From contig CAWHQZ010000034.1 in NCBI GenBank assembly GCA_963831645.1, positions 62,001 through 126,000 on the forward strand: 64,000 nucleotides of DNA. Reading direction: 5' to 3'. The translations under genes and the position numbers were made by a program. The DNA is from CAWHQZ01 sp963831645. Lineage in GTDB: Bacteria; Pseudomonadota; Alphaproteobacteria; Rhizobiales; Aestuariivirgaceae. Shown one piece after another: positions 49,481 to 60,100 of the stretch (its first letter is position 1; the number at the start of each line of letters is the position of its first letter). Under the pieces are notes generated by a model, which was given only the letters and a program-made list of their open reading frames with translations, was not told the DNA's origin and made no database searches.

Positions 49481-51596
49481 TCACCTCGCTCGCGCGATTT
49501 GCTCTTTGGCCGCCGCGACGATGTTCTCCGGCGTGAAGCCGAACTTCTTCTGCAATTGGGCGAGCGGCGCCGATGCGCCGAAAGTCTGCATGCCGATACT
49601 GTATCCGCCCGTGCCGACATATCGTGCCCAGCCGAGCGTGGATGCATTCTCCACCGAAACCCGCGCCGCGACCAATTCCGGCAGCACCTGTTCGCGATAC
49701 CCCGGATGAAGGCGACTGTAGCGCTCGAAAATCTCCCACGACGGCATGCTCACCACGCGGGCCTTGATCCCCTCGTTCTCGAGCCGTTCATGGGCCTCGA
49801 TACAGAGCGAGACTTCGCTGCCGGTTGCGAGCAACAGGACGTCGGGTTTGCCGTCGTCGGTCGTGAGGACGTACGCGCCTCGCTGCACGCCCTCTGCGGA
49901 TGCGTACTTCGTGCGGTCCAGCGTCGGGACTGCCTGCCGCGTCAAGATCAAAGCCACCGGCCTATGGCGGAGCTGCGCGATCACTCGCCAGGCTTCGACG
50001 GCCTCGTTGGCATCGGCGGGTCGCAGTGTGATCAAGCCGGGGATGGCGCGCAGGGACGCGAGGTGTTCCACAGGCTGGTGCGTCGGCCCATCTTCCCCAA
50101 CTCCGATCGAATCATGCGTGAAGATGTGGATCACCGGAATTTCCATCAGTGCGCTCAAGCGGATCGCCGGACGGCCGTAGTCGCTGAAAATCAGGAACCC
50201 GGATCCGAATGGCCGAAGGCTCGACAGGGACAGACCATTGAGGACGGCGCCCATGGCGTGCTCCCGGACACCAAAGTGGAGATTCCGCCCGGCAGGAGTT
50301 CTCCGCGCCGAAGTCCCCGGCGCCATCGAACGTCAGGCGTGTCTTGCACGAGGGCCCGAGATCCGCCGAGCCGCCGAGCAGCCAGGGCACGTTTCTCGCG
50401 ACGACGTTCAGCGCCTGGCCCGACGCATCTCGAGTCGCGGCGCCCTTGCGGTCTGCGGGAAACACCGGCAATCCTGTGTCCCAGCCGTCCGGCAGCTCGC
50501 GGCGCACCATGCGGTATCCCTGGTCGGCGAGATCGGGATACTGGCGCCTGTATTGATCGAACCCGGCAAACCAAGCCCGCTGCAGGGCCTCGCCGCGCGC
50601 GCCCATGCCCGACTGGAAATGCTCTCGCACTCCGTCGGGGACGAGGAACGCCGCATCTTCCGGCCAGCCGTAGTGGCGTTTGGCCGCCTTAATTTCCTCC
50701 GTGCCCAGCGGTTCTCCATGCGCCGCGCTCGTATCCTGTTTGTTCGGGGCGCCGTAGGCGATGTGGCTATCGACGATGATGAGGGTCGGGCGGTCGGTCG
50801 TCTTCTTGAACGTGCTGAACGCACGCTCGAGCATCTCCAGGTCGTTGGCATCCCCCACGCGCGTGACGTTCCAGCCGTAGCCGAGAAAGCGCGTGGCGAC
50901 GTCATCGCTGTACGCCAGCTCGGTGTTCCCCTCGATCGTGATGTGGTTGTTGTCGTAGATCCAGCAGAGATTGCCGAGCCCAAGATGCCCGGCCAGCGAG
51001 GCCGCCTCGCCGGAAATCCCCTCCATCATGCAGCCGTCGCCGCAGAGCGCATAGACATCGTAATCGAAGAGGTCGAATCCCGGACGATTGAAGTAGCCGG
51101 CCAGCCAGCGTTCGGCGATGGCCATGCCGACGCTCGTCGCCACGCCCTGTCCCAACGGCCCCGTGGTGGTCTCGACGCCGGCCGTCCAGCCGTATTCCGG
51201 GTGGCCGGGGCATCGGCTGTCCAGTTGCCGGAATTGCTTGATGTCGTCGAGCGTGACCGACGGGCGCCCGAGCGTTTCGTACTTGGGGTTGACCGCCTCC
51301 ACGCCCGTCAGGTGCAGCAGGCTGTAGAGCAGCATGGACGCGTGGCCGACCGACAGCACGAAGCGATCGCGGTTGGGCCACATCGGTTGACTGGGGGCGA
51401 AGCGCAGGAAGCGCTGCCACAGACAATAGACCACCGGCGCCAGTGCCATTGGTGTACCCGGATGGCCGGAGTTCGCCTCTTGTACCGCATCCATCGACAG
51501 CGTGCGGATGGTGTTGACGCACAGTTGGTCGAGTGTCTTGTTCAGCACTTTGGCATCCCTCTCCACGCTGCGCGCGGTGACATTGGGGGTGCTCAT
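49481..51596 (-). pseudogene. tkt: Transketolase with one frameshift
   Basis: TPP enzyme moving two-carbon units between sugar phosphates. The N-terminal part has SMDAVQEANSGHPGTPMALA, the TPP motif GDGCMMEGISGEA ... WIYDNNHITIEG and HGWPED-like HYGWPEDAAF. At about 50300, after FDGAGDFGAENS, one surplus base breaks the frame; the other frame continues AGRNLHFGVREHAMGAV, FSDYGRPAIRLSALM, THDSIGVGEDGPTHQPVEHL and ends normally. Corrected length 704 residues. ATG preceded by GGAGCAAGA. It sits between the phosphoketolase (51 bp) and the triple fusion (3 bp), so any loss of function would matter for the pathway; the break could be a sequence error. Confidence 0.88.
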
Positions 51597-51647
51597 CGTT
51601 CTTGCTCCGGCAGGGGTCAGGAGGAGGGCCTGACCCAGGCCTGACCT

Positions 51648-54056
51648 TCAATACGGCCAGGTCCAGTTGACGATCTCAGGCCGGTCGGTGCCGTGCTCGT
51701 GCGCGTAGTTCAGGTTGTCGATGATCGCGTTCCTCATCTCTTCCTTCAGATGTGCAGCCTTCGTGTGCAGCTTCGGCACCCGATCGATGACGTCGATGAC
51801 GAGGTTGAAGCGGGACGTCTCGTTCAGTATCGCGAGCTCGAGCGGAGTATTGATGTTCCCTTTTTCCTTGTAGCCCCGCACATGCAGGTTCGCGTGCCCC
51901 TTGAAACGGTACGAAAGCTTGTGGACCAGCCAGGGATAGCCGTGGAAGTTGAAAATGATCGGCTTGTCCGTAGTGAACAGGCTGTCGAACTCGCGCTCGG
52001 TCGATCCGTGAGGATGCTCGGACGCCGGCTGCAGCCTGAACAGATTCACCACATTGACGAAGCGGAGCTTCAGATCCGACGCCCGTTCGCGCAGGATGGC
52101 GGCTGCCGCCAGCGCCTCCATGGTCGCCACGTCGCCGCAGCATGCCAGCACCACATCCGGTTCCTCGCCCGCATCCGTGCTCGCCCGCGCCCAGATGCCA
52201 AGGCCCTTGGTGCAGTGAGCGATCGCCTCGGCCATGGTGGTGAACTGCAGGTGCTTCTGTTTATCGGCAACGATCACATTGATGTAGTCGGTGCTTCGAA
52301 GGCAATCGTCGGCAACCGACAGCAGCGTGTTGGCATCGGGCGGCAGGTAGACGCGGGTGACAGACGGACCCTTGTTCGTCACCAAATCGATGAACCCCGG
52401 ATCCTGATGAGAGAACCCGTTGTGGTCCTGCCGCCAGACCGTCGACGACAGCAGGATGTTCTGGGATGCGACCGAGGCGCGCCAGGGCACGTGGTTCTTG
52501 CAGATGTCCAGCCACTTGGCGTGCTGGTTGAACATTGAATCAATGACGTGCGCAAAGGCCTCGTACGTGTGGAAGAACCCGTGGCGCCCGGTGAGCAGAT
52601 AACCCTCCAGCCAGCCGACCAGCGTGTGCTCCGAGAGCATCTCCATGACGCGCCCATCGCGCGAGAGCTCGCCGCCGTCGGCATCCTCGGGCAGCATGTC
52701 CGCCATCCAGGTCTTCTTGCTCGCTTCGTAGACGGCCTGCAGCCGGTTGGAAGCCGTCTCGTCCGGGCCGAAGACGCGAAAGGTGGTCGGGTTGTTCTTC
52801 ATGACGTCGCGAAGGTACTCGCCCAGAGGCTTCGTGTTCTCGGACATCGTCGTGCCCCGGGAGGGGACGTCGACCGCGTACTCGCGGAAGTCAGGCAGCT
52901 TGAGGTCCTTGCGTAGCAGCCCACCGTTGGCATGCGGGTTGGCGCTCATACGCCGCGCCCCGCGCGGCGCCAGGGCCCGCAACTCGGGCACGAGCCTGCC
53001 GTTCGCGTCGAACAGCTCTTCCGGCTTGTAGCTGCGCAGCCAGTCTTCGAGGAGCTGCAGATTCGCTGGATTGTTCCGCACGTCGGAGAACGGCACCTGA
53101 TGCGAGCGCCAGAACCCTTCGACCTTGTGTCCCTTGATCTCCTTCGGCCCGGTCCACCCCTTCGGGGAGCGTAGCACGATCATGGGCCAGCGCGGACGGT
53201 CCGGAGTGTTCGACTCGCGCGCGGCCTTCTGCTGCGCACGAATCTCGCCGATGGCCCGCTCCAGCGTGGCGGCCATCTTCTGATGCATCACAGCCGGATC
53301 ACTTCCTTCCACGAAATACGGCGTGTAGCCGTAGCCGATGAACAGCGCTTGGAGCTCGTCGTGGCTGATACGCGCAAGGATCGTGGGATTGGCGATCTTG
53401 TAGCCGTTGAGATTCAGAATCGGCAGCACGGCTCCATCGCGGACGGGGTTGAGGAACTTGTTGGAATGCCACGCGGTGGCGAGCGGCCCAGTCTCGGCCT
53501 CGCCGTCACCCACGACGCAGGCGACGATCAGATCGGGGTTGTCGAGCGCCATGCCGTAAGCATGCGAGAGACTGTAGCCAAGCTCGCCGCCTTCGTGTAT
53601 CGAGCCTGGCGTTTCTGGCGTGACGTGGCTGCCGATGTGGCCGGGGAAGGAGAACTGCTTGAAAAACTTCTGCATCCCTTCCGCGTCCTGGCTCTTGTCC
53701 GGGTAGATCTCCGAGTACGTCCCTTCGAGATACGCCGGCCCCAGCACGCCCGGCGCGCCGTGGCCCGGTCCGGCCACGAAAATCATGTCGAGGTCGTGCT
53801 TGACGATCAGGCGGTTCAGGTGCACCCACACGAAAGACAGCGCCGGGCTGGCCCCCCAGTGGCCAAGGAGCCGGTGCTTCACGTGCTCCGTGTTCAACGG
53901 CTCTTTCAGCAGCGGGTTGTCCTTCAGGTAGATCATCCCCACTGACAGGTAGTTGCATGCCCGCCAGAAGGCGTGCATCAAATCCAGCTCGTTCTTGGCC
54001 AGTGGCTTTTCCACGGCGCCCGTCGTGTCCGGTTCTTTCGATGACAGTTTTGCCAC
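51648..54056 (-). CDS. xfp: Xylulose-5-phosphate/fructose-6-phosphate phosphoketolase
   Basis: TPP enzyme that splits xylulose-5-phosphate or fructose-6-phosphate with phosphate, giving acetyl phosphate plus glyceraldehyde-3-phosphate or erythrose-4-phosphate. The 802-residue product has FVAGPGHGAPG, the phosphoketolase signature SIHEGGELGYSLSHA, the TPP site VGDGEAETGPLATAWH ... LNLNGYKIANPT, and the C-terminal HGYPWLVHKLSYRF. GTG 54056 with GGGAG 8 bases upstream is taken as the start (frame opens 28 codons earlier without a good site). First gene of xfp-tkt-rpiB/tal/pgi-gh94-glucanase. A TTGAC-N4-GTCAA box about 245 bp upstream suggests oxygen control. Confidence 0.95.
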   Translation of the reverse strand: MAKLSSKEPDTTGAVEKPLAKNELDLMHAFWRACNYLSVGMIYLKDNPLLKEPLNTEHVKHRLLGHWGASPALSFVWVHLNRLIVKHDLDMIFVAGPGHGAPGVLGPAYLEGTYSEIYPDKSQDAEGMQKFFKQFSFPGHIGSHVTPETPGSIHEGGELGYSLSHAYGMALDNPDLIVACVVGDGEAETGPLATAWHSNKFLNPVRDGAVLPILNLNGYKIANPTILARISHDELQALFIGYGYTPYFVEGSDPAVMHQKMAATLERAIGEIRAQQKAARESNTPDRPRWPMIVLRSPKGWTGPKEIKGHKVEGFWRSHQVPFSDVRNNPANLQLLEDWLRSYKPEELFDANGRLVPELRALAPRGARRMSANPHANGGLLRKDLKLPDFREYAVDVPSRGTTMSENTKPLGEYLRDVMKNNPTTFRVFGPDETASNRLQAVYEASKKTWMADMLPEDADGGELSRDGRVMEMLSEHTLVGWLEGYLLTGRHGFFHTYEAFAHVIDSMFNQHAKWLDICKNHVPWRASVASQNILLSSTVWRQDHNGFSHQDPGFIDLVTNKGPSVTRVYLPPDANTLLSVADDCLRSTDYINVIVADKQKHLQFTTMAEAIAHCTKGLGIWARASTDAGEEPDVVLACCGDVATMEALAAAAILRERASDLKLRFVNVVNLFRLQPASEHPHGSTEREFDSLFTTDKPIIFNFHGYPWLVHKLSYRFKGHANLHVRGYKEKGNINTPLELAILNETSRFNLVIDVIDRVPKLHTKAAHLKEEMRNAIIDNLNYAHEHGTDRPEIVNWTWPY

Positions 54057-54298
54057 AGCAGTTCTCCCATTAGATCTGGTTGTGCTCAACCCGCCTGCGG
54101 CCGGCTGCCGAGCTTGCTCATGACTCCGTCTGCTGCCCAACTTTCGAGACCAAGTTCTTTGACTCGGTCATCGAACGACAACACCGGCGCCCTTATCAAT
54201 CATCTATCCAGAAGCGCTTCGGCAATATCCAGCCATATCGAAGAAGGGGATAGGTAAGCTGGACGCAGGAAGAATTCACCTCTTCCTCCAGCAGCGCT

Positions 54299-54312
54299 TT
54301 GACTTGGGTCAA
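54299..54312. promoter_or_regulatory. FNR/FixK-type box upstream of xfp
   Basis: TTGACTTGGGTCAA, a perfect palindrome of TTGAC-N4-GTCAA form, fits the site bound by FixK/FNR-type regulators under low oxygen. It lies about 245 bp before the xfp start in the otherwise empty 54.06-54.99 kb gap. Only one such box was seen in the window. Direction of action is inferred from position. Confidence 0.6.
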
Positions 54313-54334
54313 GGAATTCATGCGGCTGAGAGTA

Positions 54335-54366
54335 TTAGACTATAGACTAGACTAGACTAAGACTAG
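54335..54366. repeat. Tandem TAGAC/GACTA short repeat
   Basis: Six near-copies of the 5-base unit TAGAC occur in about 32 bases (TTAGACTATAGACTAGACTA then GACTAAGACTAGG). AT-rich compared with the neighbourhood and placed directly beside the FNR/FixK-type box. It may be a slippage-prone spacer or part of the regulatory region. Confidence 0.6.
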
Positions 54367-54726
54367 GTTGGCGATGAAGAGTAGTGGTTGGCGGCACAAC
54401 ATGGTGCTCGCAAGGAGTGTTGGAGGCCCCTGTCCGAAATTAGTCTAGTGCAAACGTCAAACGACATTGAGTATCGGGGCTACAATTTGACCGCCCTCCA
54501 GCACGCACCCGATTGGCGGGTGTGCATTTCCGGGCCCGCGACTTTTGCGTACGCAACCTGATCATGTTTCAGCTCCTACAAAGGAGGACGCGTTCGCAAA
54601 GGCGCGTGCAACTATCGATCACCATCTTTCTCGTAGAGAATAGTCGTGCCGGAAGGATCTCTCATGGCGTACGCTGCTTCATCCAGCTCAATGTAGACCA
54701 ACCAGATACACGCTTGTTATTAGTTC

Positions 54727-54830
54727 GCCACCGGCGTTACCGACCCGCTGGACATGAAACGGGCCCTGTTGCTGCTGTGATAGTGTAGCAGGAGCGTCGT
54801 CGGCATAACTCGCGTCTTGTTTCTTGCTAG
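54727..54830. mobile_element. Partial, diverged copy of the 170-bp inverted-repeat element
   Basis: Matches the reverse strand of 31223-31392: ACCCGCTGGACATGAAACGG, CCTGTTG-TGCTGTG-ATAG-TGTAGC, GGA-CGTCGTCGGC, and the terminal repeat form ACTCGCG-CTTGTTTCTTGC followed by TAG. Only one end is present; the other terminal repeat is missing. The inner frame again ends in D-P-L-D-M-K-R-A followed by a stop. Confidence 0.7.
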
Positions 54831-54987
54831 ACTCTAGCTTGATGTGAAAGTCTCAATAGGTTGTTCCCGGTCAGGCCGAGTCGGCTGATGAAATCGGCCG
54901 TCCCTAGACCAAACACGTAGCGGCTCAAACTTTCCTTCTCGTTCAGAACTCCGGTGCGGCTTAGCGCGATTCGCAGGGGAAACCGCC
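54831..54987. other. Part of a 930-bp gene-poor gap (54057-54987)
   Basis: The gap between xfp and the next frame holds the FNR/FixK-type box, the tandem TAGAC repeat and the element copy listed separately. At 54611-54700 the minus strand keeps about 25 open codons ending in a stop (IELDEAAYAMRDPSG...), perhaps the tail of a lost gene. In this last part I see nothing definite. Confidence 0.4.
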
Positions 54988-55115
54988 ATGGGCGACGACA
55001 ACAAAGAATTTGGCTGGGTTAAAGATGCGGCGGGTTGTTGGTTTGATTTTACGTCGGTCGATTTATCGAACGTAACCGCTGCGGGCGTGTATGTCATCTG
55101 GCGCAGTGGCAGTCC
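54988..55115 (+). pseudogene. 5' fragment of a small hypothetical gene
   Basis: ATG 54988 opens MGDDNKEFGWVKDAAGCWFD, FTSVDLSNVTAAGVYVIW, which resembles the start of small rhizobial proteins of unknown function. Sense is lost after about residue 40, where the following DNA makes better sense in another frame (see next entry). It looks like the front end of one gene joined to the back end of another. Confidence 0.45.
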
Positions 55116-55451
55116 CCCAACTACCAGACCGTCGGCAAGCAGGTCCAGCAGCAGCAGGCAACGTTCCGGGACGTGGCGGCTGCTCAAGTGAAGGCTTGGC
55201 GTGAGGCGGCGGACAAGCTCCATGACGCGGCAGCAAAGGTGGCAACCGCGCGGCGCGCCGATAACGATACCGCCCTCAAGCACATGAAGGCAGACGCGTC
55301 CGAAGCCGAAGCGCGGCAGAGGCTGAAACAGGCAGGAAGTGAATCTTGGACGGCGTTGCGGGCAGCCCTGGCGGAGTCGCGCAAGGCTTTCGACCGCGCC
55401 AATCAGGCCGTTTGGGACGCATTCAAGCATGCCGCGCCTCCCAGACCGTGA
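55107..55451 (+). pseudogene. 3' fragment of a coiled-coil hypothetical gene
   Basis: An open frame without a good start codon reads WQSPNYQTVGKQVQQQQATF, RDVAAAQVKAWREAADKLHD and on to FDRANQAVWDAFKHAAPPRP at TGA 55451. It is almost purely helical, rich in A, K, E and Q. The first usable start inside is GTG 55173. Codon use and composition look coding. The missing front end and overlap with the previous fragment suggest a recombination junction near 55105. Confidence 0.5.
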
Positions 55452-55855
55452 GGAGGATCGCCTGCCAATTCTTTACTTGAAGTCCTGCCGCCGGCCGAGC
55501 TATGGATTGCATTATGCAGCACTGAGCTCATGGCAGGTTCCTGGAGCGTCAACGGTGCTAAGCCAAAGCACTAGACCTTTCCTCGTTGGATTATACGAAT
55601 CCGACCCAGGGCCAATGGATGCGGGGTGCGGAAATGATCAAAATAGCTCTGGGTTTTCGGCCAACCCCGATCGCTGCAGTGGCCGTGCGGACCGGAGCTG
55701 AGTGTGCAGATGGAAGCGAGCGAGGTGTTGGGGCTCGTGCTTGGGGCCATTCAAAGTGGCCGAACCAGCAAGCTGACTTCGTGCAGGGCTTCAGTCGATC
55801 CCTAATCGGGCGCCTCATAGCCTTGAGGTCAGCAGGCAAGGAAAAGGGAACATCT
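55452..55855. other. 404-bp stretch before the second efflux operon
   Basis: No gene could be supported here. A short frame near 55700-55800 (VQMEASEVLGLVLGAIQSGR) has no start and no family. The region must hold the promoter of the adaptor gene at 55856, but I could not pick out clear -35/-10 boxes. Confidence 0.4.
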
Positions 55856-57151
55856 ATGACCCTGTTCGCGGTAGCGAGATTTTCAGACATCGTGCCCACT
55901 GAAATTAATACAGCGGAATCAATGGTGGCGAATCTGAGCACGAAGCGAGAAGGCGGTGCCCTCCAGTCAGCATCACTCTTGCAAAAGATGAGCGCGACGC
56001 CCGGTTCATTCCTGGCTGGAGCGGCGTTCCTGGCTATTGTATTGGCCGCTCCGTGTGCAATGGCACAGCCTGCGGCTTCCGCTCCCCCCGCGGTTGGAGT
56101 GGTCACGGTGGAACGACAGCCGATGACCGACAGCTACGAATTCAATGGCCGTATTCAGGCAATCAACAGCGTTAACATCGTCGCGCGTGTCACGGCCTGG
56201 CTGGACAAACAACTCTTCGTGGAAGGCACCGACGTCAAGAAGGGCGACCTGCTCTACACGCTCGAAAAACCGCCGTTCCAGGCGGCCGTAGACCGCCAGA
56301 AGGCTGCGGTCGCGCAGGCCGAGGCCCGGCTCACGAACGCCGACATCGAGCTCGGGCGCGCGCAGAAGCTATTGCACACAGCCGCCGGTACCCAGCAGCG
56401 CCTCGACAACGCGCAAGCGTCGCAACGCGTCGCGGCGGCCGAGTTGAAAGCGGCGCAGGCTCAGCTCGAGACGGCACAGATCGATCTCGACTATACGGAT
56501 ATCTACTCTCCCATCGACGGCCGGATCGGCCGCACATCGGTGACGACTGGGAACTTGGTCAGCTCGTCATCCGGTACGCTGACCACAGTGGTCAGTCAGG
56601 ATCCGATATATGCGGTGTTTCCGGTCCCGATGCGCCGCGCCATAGAGTTGCGGGAGCAGTATGCCGAGAGGGGCGGTTTCGATGCAGTGAAGATCCGAAT
56701 TCGCCTTACGGACGGCAGAACGTACGGCGAAACCGGAAAGGTTGATTTCGTCAACAACACGATCGCACAGGACACCGACACGATACTTGTCCGTGCAGTC
56801 ATGGCGAATCCCCTGTTGGCATCACAGACGGCGGGCGGTGTGCGCCTTCGCGAGCTCGTGGCTGATGAGTTCGTCACGGTCTTTCTTGAATCGGTGGAGC
56901 CACAGCAAGTCATCGCCGTGCCGCGAGCCGCGATCCTGGCCGATCAGCAAGGCACCTACGTGTATGTGGTCGATGAGGACAATATCGCCCGGCAGCGCCG
57001 AGTGCGGATCGGTCAGTCGACGCCGCAGACGGCTGGCATTGTCGACGGCCTCAAGGAAGGAGAGCGCGTCGTCGTCGAGGGACTCCAGCGGGCGCGACCC
57101 GATTCGCCGGTGGCGCCGGCGCCTGCAACGTCACTGGCCAGCCGGAGCTGA
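55856..57151 (+). CDS. RND efflux periplasmic adaptor (AcrA/MexE-like)
   Basis: Membrane fusion protein of an HAE1 RND pump, 431 residues from ATG 55856 (AAAAGGGAA in front). The first 45 residues look like an extension; a signal peptide follows (GSFLAGAAFLAIVLAAPCAM ending AQPAA). The body shows VGVVTVERQPMTDSYEFNGR, the half-lipoyl motif GTDVKKGDLLYTLEKPPFQA, a long coiled coil (AEARLTNADIELGRAQKLL) and IDLDYTDIYSPIDGRIGRT, then the beta-barrel. Later ATGs at 55922 or 55988 could be the true start. Intact, unlike the first adaptor, and 6 bp before its permease. Confidence 0.88.
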   Translation: MTLFAVARFSDIVPTEINTAESMVANLSTKREGGALQSASLLQKMSATPGSFLAGAAFLAIVLAAPCAMAQPAASAPPAVGVVTVERQPMTDSYEFNGRIQAINSVNIVARVTAWLDKQLFVEGTDVKKGDLLYTLEKPPFQAAVDRQKAAVAQAEARLTNADIELGRAQKLLHTAAGTQQRLDNAQASQRVAAAELKAAQAQLETAQIDLDYTDIYSPIDGRIGRTSVTTGNLVSSSSGTLTTVVSQDPIYAVFPVPMRRAIELREQYAERGGFDAVKIRIRLTDGRTYGETGKVDFVNNTIAQDTDTILVRAVMANPLLASQTAGGVRLRELVADEFVTVFLESVEPQQVIAVPRAAILADQQGTYVYVVDEDNIARQRRVRIGQSTPQTAGIVDGLKEGERVVVEGLQRARPDSPVAPAPATSLASRS

Positions 57152-57157
57152 CACCAA

Positions 57158-60100
57158 TTGATCTCCTCAGTCTTCATCGACCGGCCACGGCTTGCGATCG
57201 TCGTCTCGATCGTCATCACGCTGGGTGGGCTCTTGGCCCTCACCAGGATTCCGGTCGCGCAGCTCCCCGACATGGTGCCGCCCCAGGTCGAAGTCACCAC
57301 CAGGTATCCAGGCGCGTCCGCGGAGGTGCTCGAGGCGACAGTGGCGCAGCCGCTGGAGTCGAAGATCGTCGGTGTCGACAAGATGATCTACATGAAGAGC
57401 ACGAGCGGCAATGACGGCTCGTACACTCTCACCGTAAGTTTCGAGCTCGGCACCAATCCCGACATCGACACGGTCAATGTCAACAATCGCGTGCAGACGG
57501 TCATCTCGCAGCTGCCGCAGGAGGTCCAACTCCAAGGAATCAAGGTCCAGAAGAAATCGTCCTCGATATTGCAGTTCGTGAATCTCTACGACGAAAGCGG
57601 GAAATACGACCCGCTTTTCATCACCAATTTCGCGATCATCAACGTCCTTGACGAGCTGTCGCGCACGCCGGGCGTCGGGGAGGCCAAACTGTTCGGTGGG
57701 CTCGATTACTCGATGCGGATCTGGTTCGACACGGCGCGCTTGACAAGCCTCGATCTTGCCCCATCCGACATCATCAAGGCCATCCAAAGCCAGAATGTTC
57801 AGGCGTCGGTCGGCCGCATCGGCGCACGTCCGGTTCCGGAAAATCAGCAGTTTCAGGTGAATGTGCAGACACAGGGGCGGCTGCTCGATCCCGAACAGTT
57901 CGGCAACATCGTGCTGCGCGCCAACGCTGACGGGTCTACGCTGCGTATCAAGGACGTGGCGCGCGTGGAACTGGGCGCCATGAACGACGATAACTTCAGC
58001 CGCCTCAACGGCCATCCGGCCGTGACGATCGGAATCTTTTTAGCTCCCGGTTCCAATGCGATCGCGACTGCCGCAGCCGTGAATGCAACGCTTGACAAGG
58101 TGCGCCCTCGCTTTCCGGAGGGACTGAAGGCACGAGCGACCTACGACACGACGGTTTTCGTCAACGACACTATCCATGAGGTGCTGAAAACGTTGTTCGA
58201 GGCCTTCGTCCTCGTCGCGATCGTGGTGTTCCTGTTCCTGGGGAACCTGCGCGCCACCATCGTTCCGGTCATCGCGGTTCCGGTGAGTCTCATCGGCGGT
58301 TTCATGGTGCTGGTGGCGTTCGGCTATTCGGCCAACACCGTTTCGCTGCTGGCGATGGTGCTTGCGATCGGCATCGTGGTCGACGATGCCATCGTCGTTG
58401 TGGAGAACGTCGAGCGCGTGATGGAGGAAGAGCCGGATCTCTCTCCGGCGGACGCCGCCAAGAAGGCGATGACGCAAGTCACGGCGCCGATCATTGGCAT
58501 CACGCTGGTGTTGCTGTCGGTCTTCGTTCCGGTCGCGTTCATTGCCGGGATCTCGGGCACGCTGTTTCGGCAATTCGCGGTGACGATCATCGCAACGGTG
58601 CTGATCTCGGCATTCAACGCGCTCACGCTGTCGCCGGCCTTGTGTGCGCTGTTCCTGCGGCACTCCGGCCCGCGCCGCGGCCTGATGGGTTACATCAGCC
58701 GAGCGATCGACGGGGTGCGTGACGGTTATGCCCTGGTCGTCCGCAAGCTCGTGCGGTTCTCGGTGCTCGGCGTCGTGCTCGTCGTTGCGTTCGGGCTCGG
58801 CGTCGGCGGCCTGGCGCGCGTGACGCCCACGAGCTTCCTGCCCGAGGAGGACCAGGGTGCGTTTTTCGTCCAGGTGCAGCTGCCGGACGGTGTCTCCGTC
58901 GCGCGCACCAGCGAGGTCGTCGGACAGGTCGAAGCTATCCTGAAGTCCATGCCGCAGGTCAAGGATACGGTCGCGATCGTCGGCTACTCGTTCCTCGACT
59001 TCGTTCTCGTCCAGCAACACCGCTTTCATGGTGGCCGTGTTGCAGCCGTTCGAGGACCGCAAGCAGGCCGCGGATTCGGCTCAGGCCCTGATCGCCAAGA
59101 CGTTCGGCGCCGGCCTGCAGGTCCGCACCGCGACCGTCCTGCCGTTCAACCTGCCGCCGGTCATCGGCCTCGGCACGACCGGTGGTTTCGAATACCAGCT
59201 CGAGAGTTTCGAGGGGGCAGATCCGGCCACCATCGGAAGCGTCGTCCAGGGACTCATCGACGCCACAAAGCAGGATAGCCGCTTCGCCCAGGTGTTCACG
59301 ACGTATGGTGCAGCCGCGCCCTCGCTTTATCTCGACATCGACCGCGCGAAGGCCGAGTCGCTGGGGCTCACCATCAATGACGTGTTTACCACCCTGCAGG
59401 CGACGCTCGGCAGCTACTACGTGAACAATTTCAATTTGTTCGGCCGAACCTGGCAGGTCAATGTGGAGGGCGAGGCGGAGAACCGGCGCGATGTGCCCGA
59501 TCTCTGGCGGATCTACATCCGCAACAGCAAGGGCACCATGGTTCCGCTGCAAGCGATCGCTTCCCTGCGCAACGTTACCGGTCCTCAGGTCATCACGCGC
59601 TACAACAACTATCGCTCGGTGACCGTCAACGGCATTCCGGCGCCGGGCGTTGCCTCCGGCACGGCGCTCGCCGCCATGGCGGACATCTCGGCGAAGACGC
59701 TGCCGCCCGGTTTTGGGTTTGAATGGACCGGCACGGCGTTTCAGGAGCAAAGGGCGGGCGGGCAGACCGGGATCGTGCTCGGAATGGCTTTGCTGTTCGC
59801 CTTCCTGTTTCTCGTCGGCTTGTACGAAAGCTGGATGATCCCGGTCCCTGTTCTGTTGTCGGTGGTGACAGCCGTGCTGGGAGCATTCGCGGGCGTCCTG
59901 GTATTCAAGTTGACGCTCAATCTCTACGCCCAGATCGGCCTCGTCGTGCTGATCGCGATGGCGGCCAAGAACGCCATCCTGATCGTCGAGTTTGCCAAGG
60001 ACCAGCGGGAGCGCGGCCTGAGCATCACGGAAGCGGCGGAGCTCGGCGCAAAGCTGCGCTTCCGCGCCGTGATGATGACCTCGATCGCGTTCATCGTCGG

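Noticed and set aside
54611..54700. Minus-strand open stretch ending IELDEAAYAMRDPSG ... stop
   Set aside because: No start codon and only about 25 codons; it could be a gene tail, but there is too little to call a gene.
28828..59005. Programmed +1 frameshifting as an explanation for the nine breaks
   Set aside because: The sites share no common slippery sequence, stop codon or downstream structure, and they occur in unrelated genes; error or mutation is simpler.
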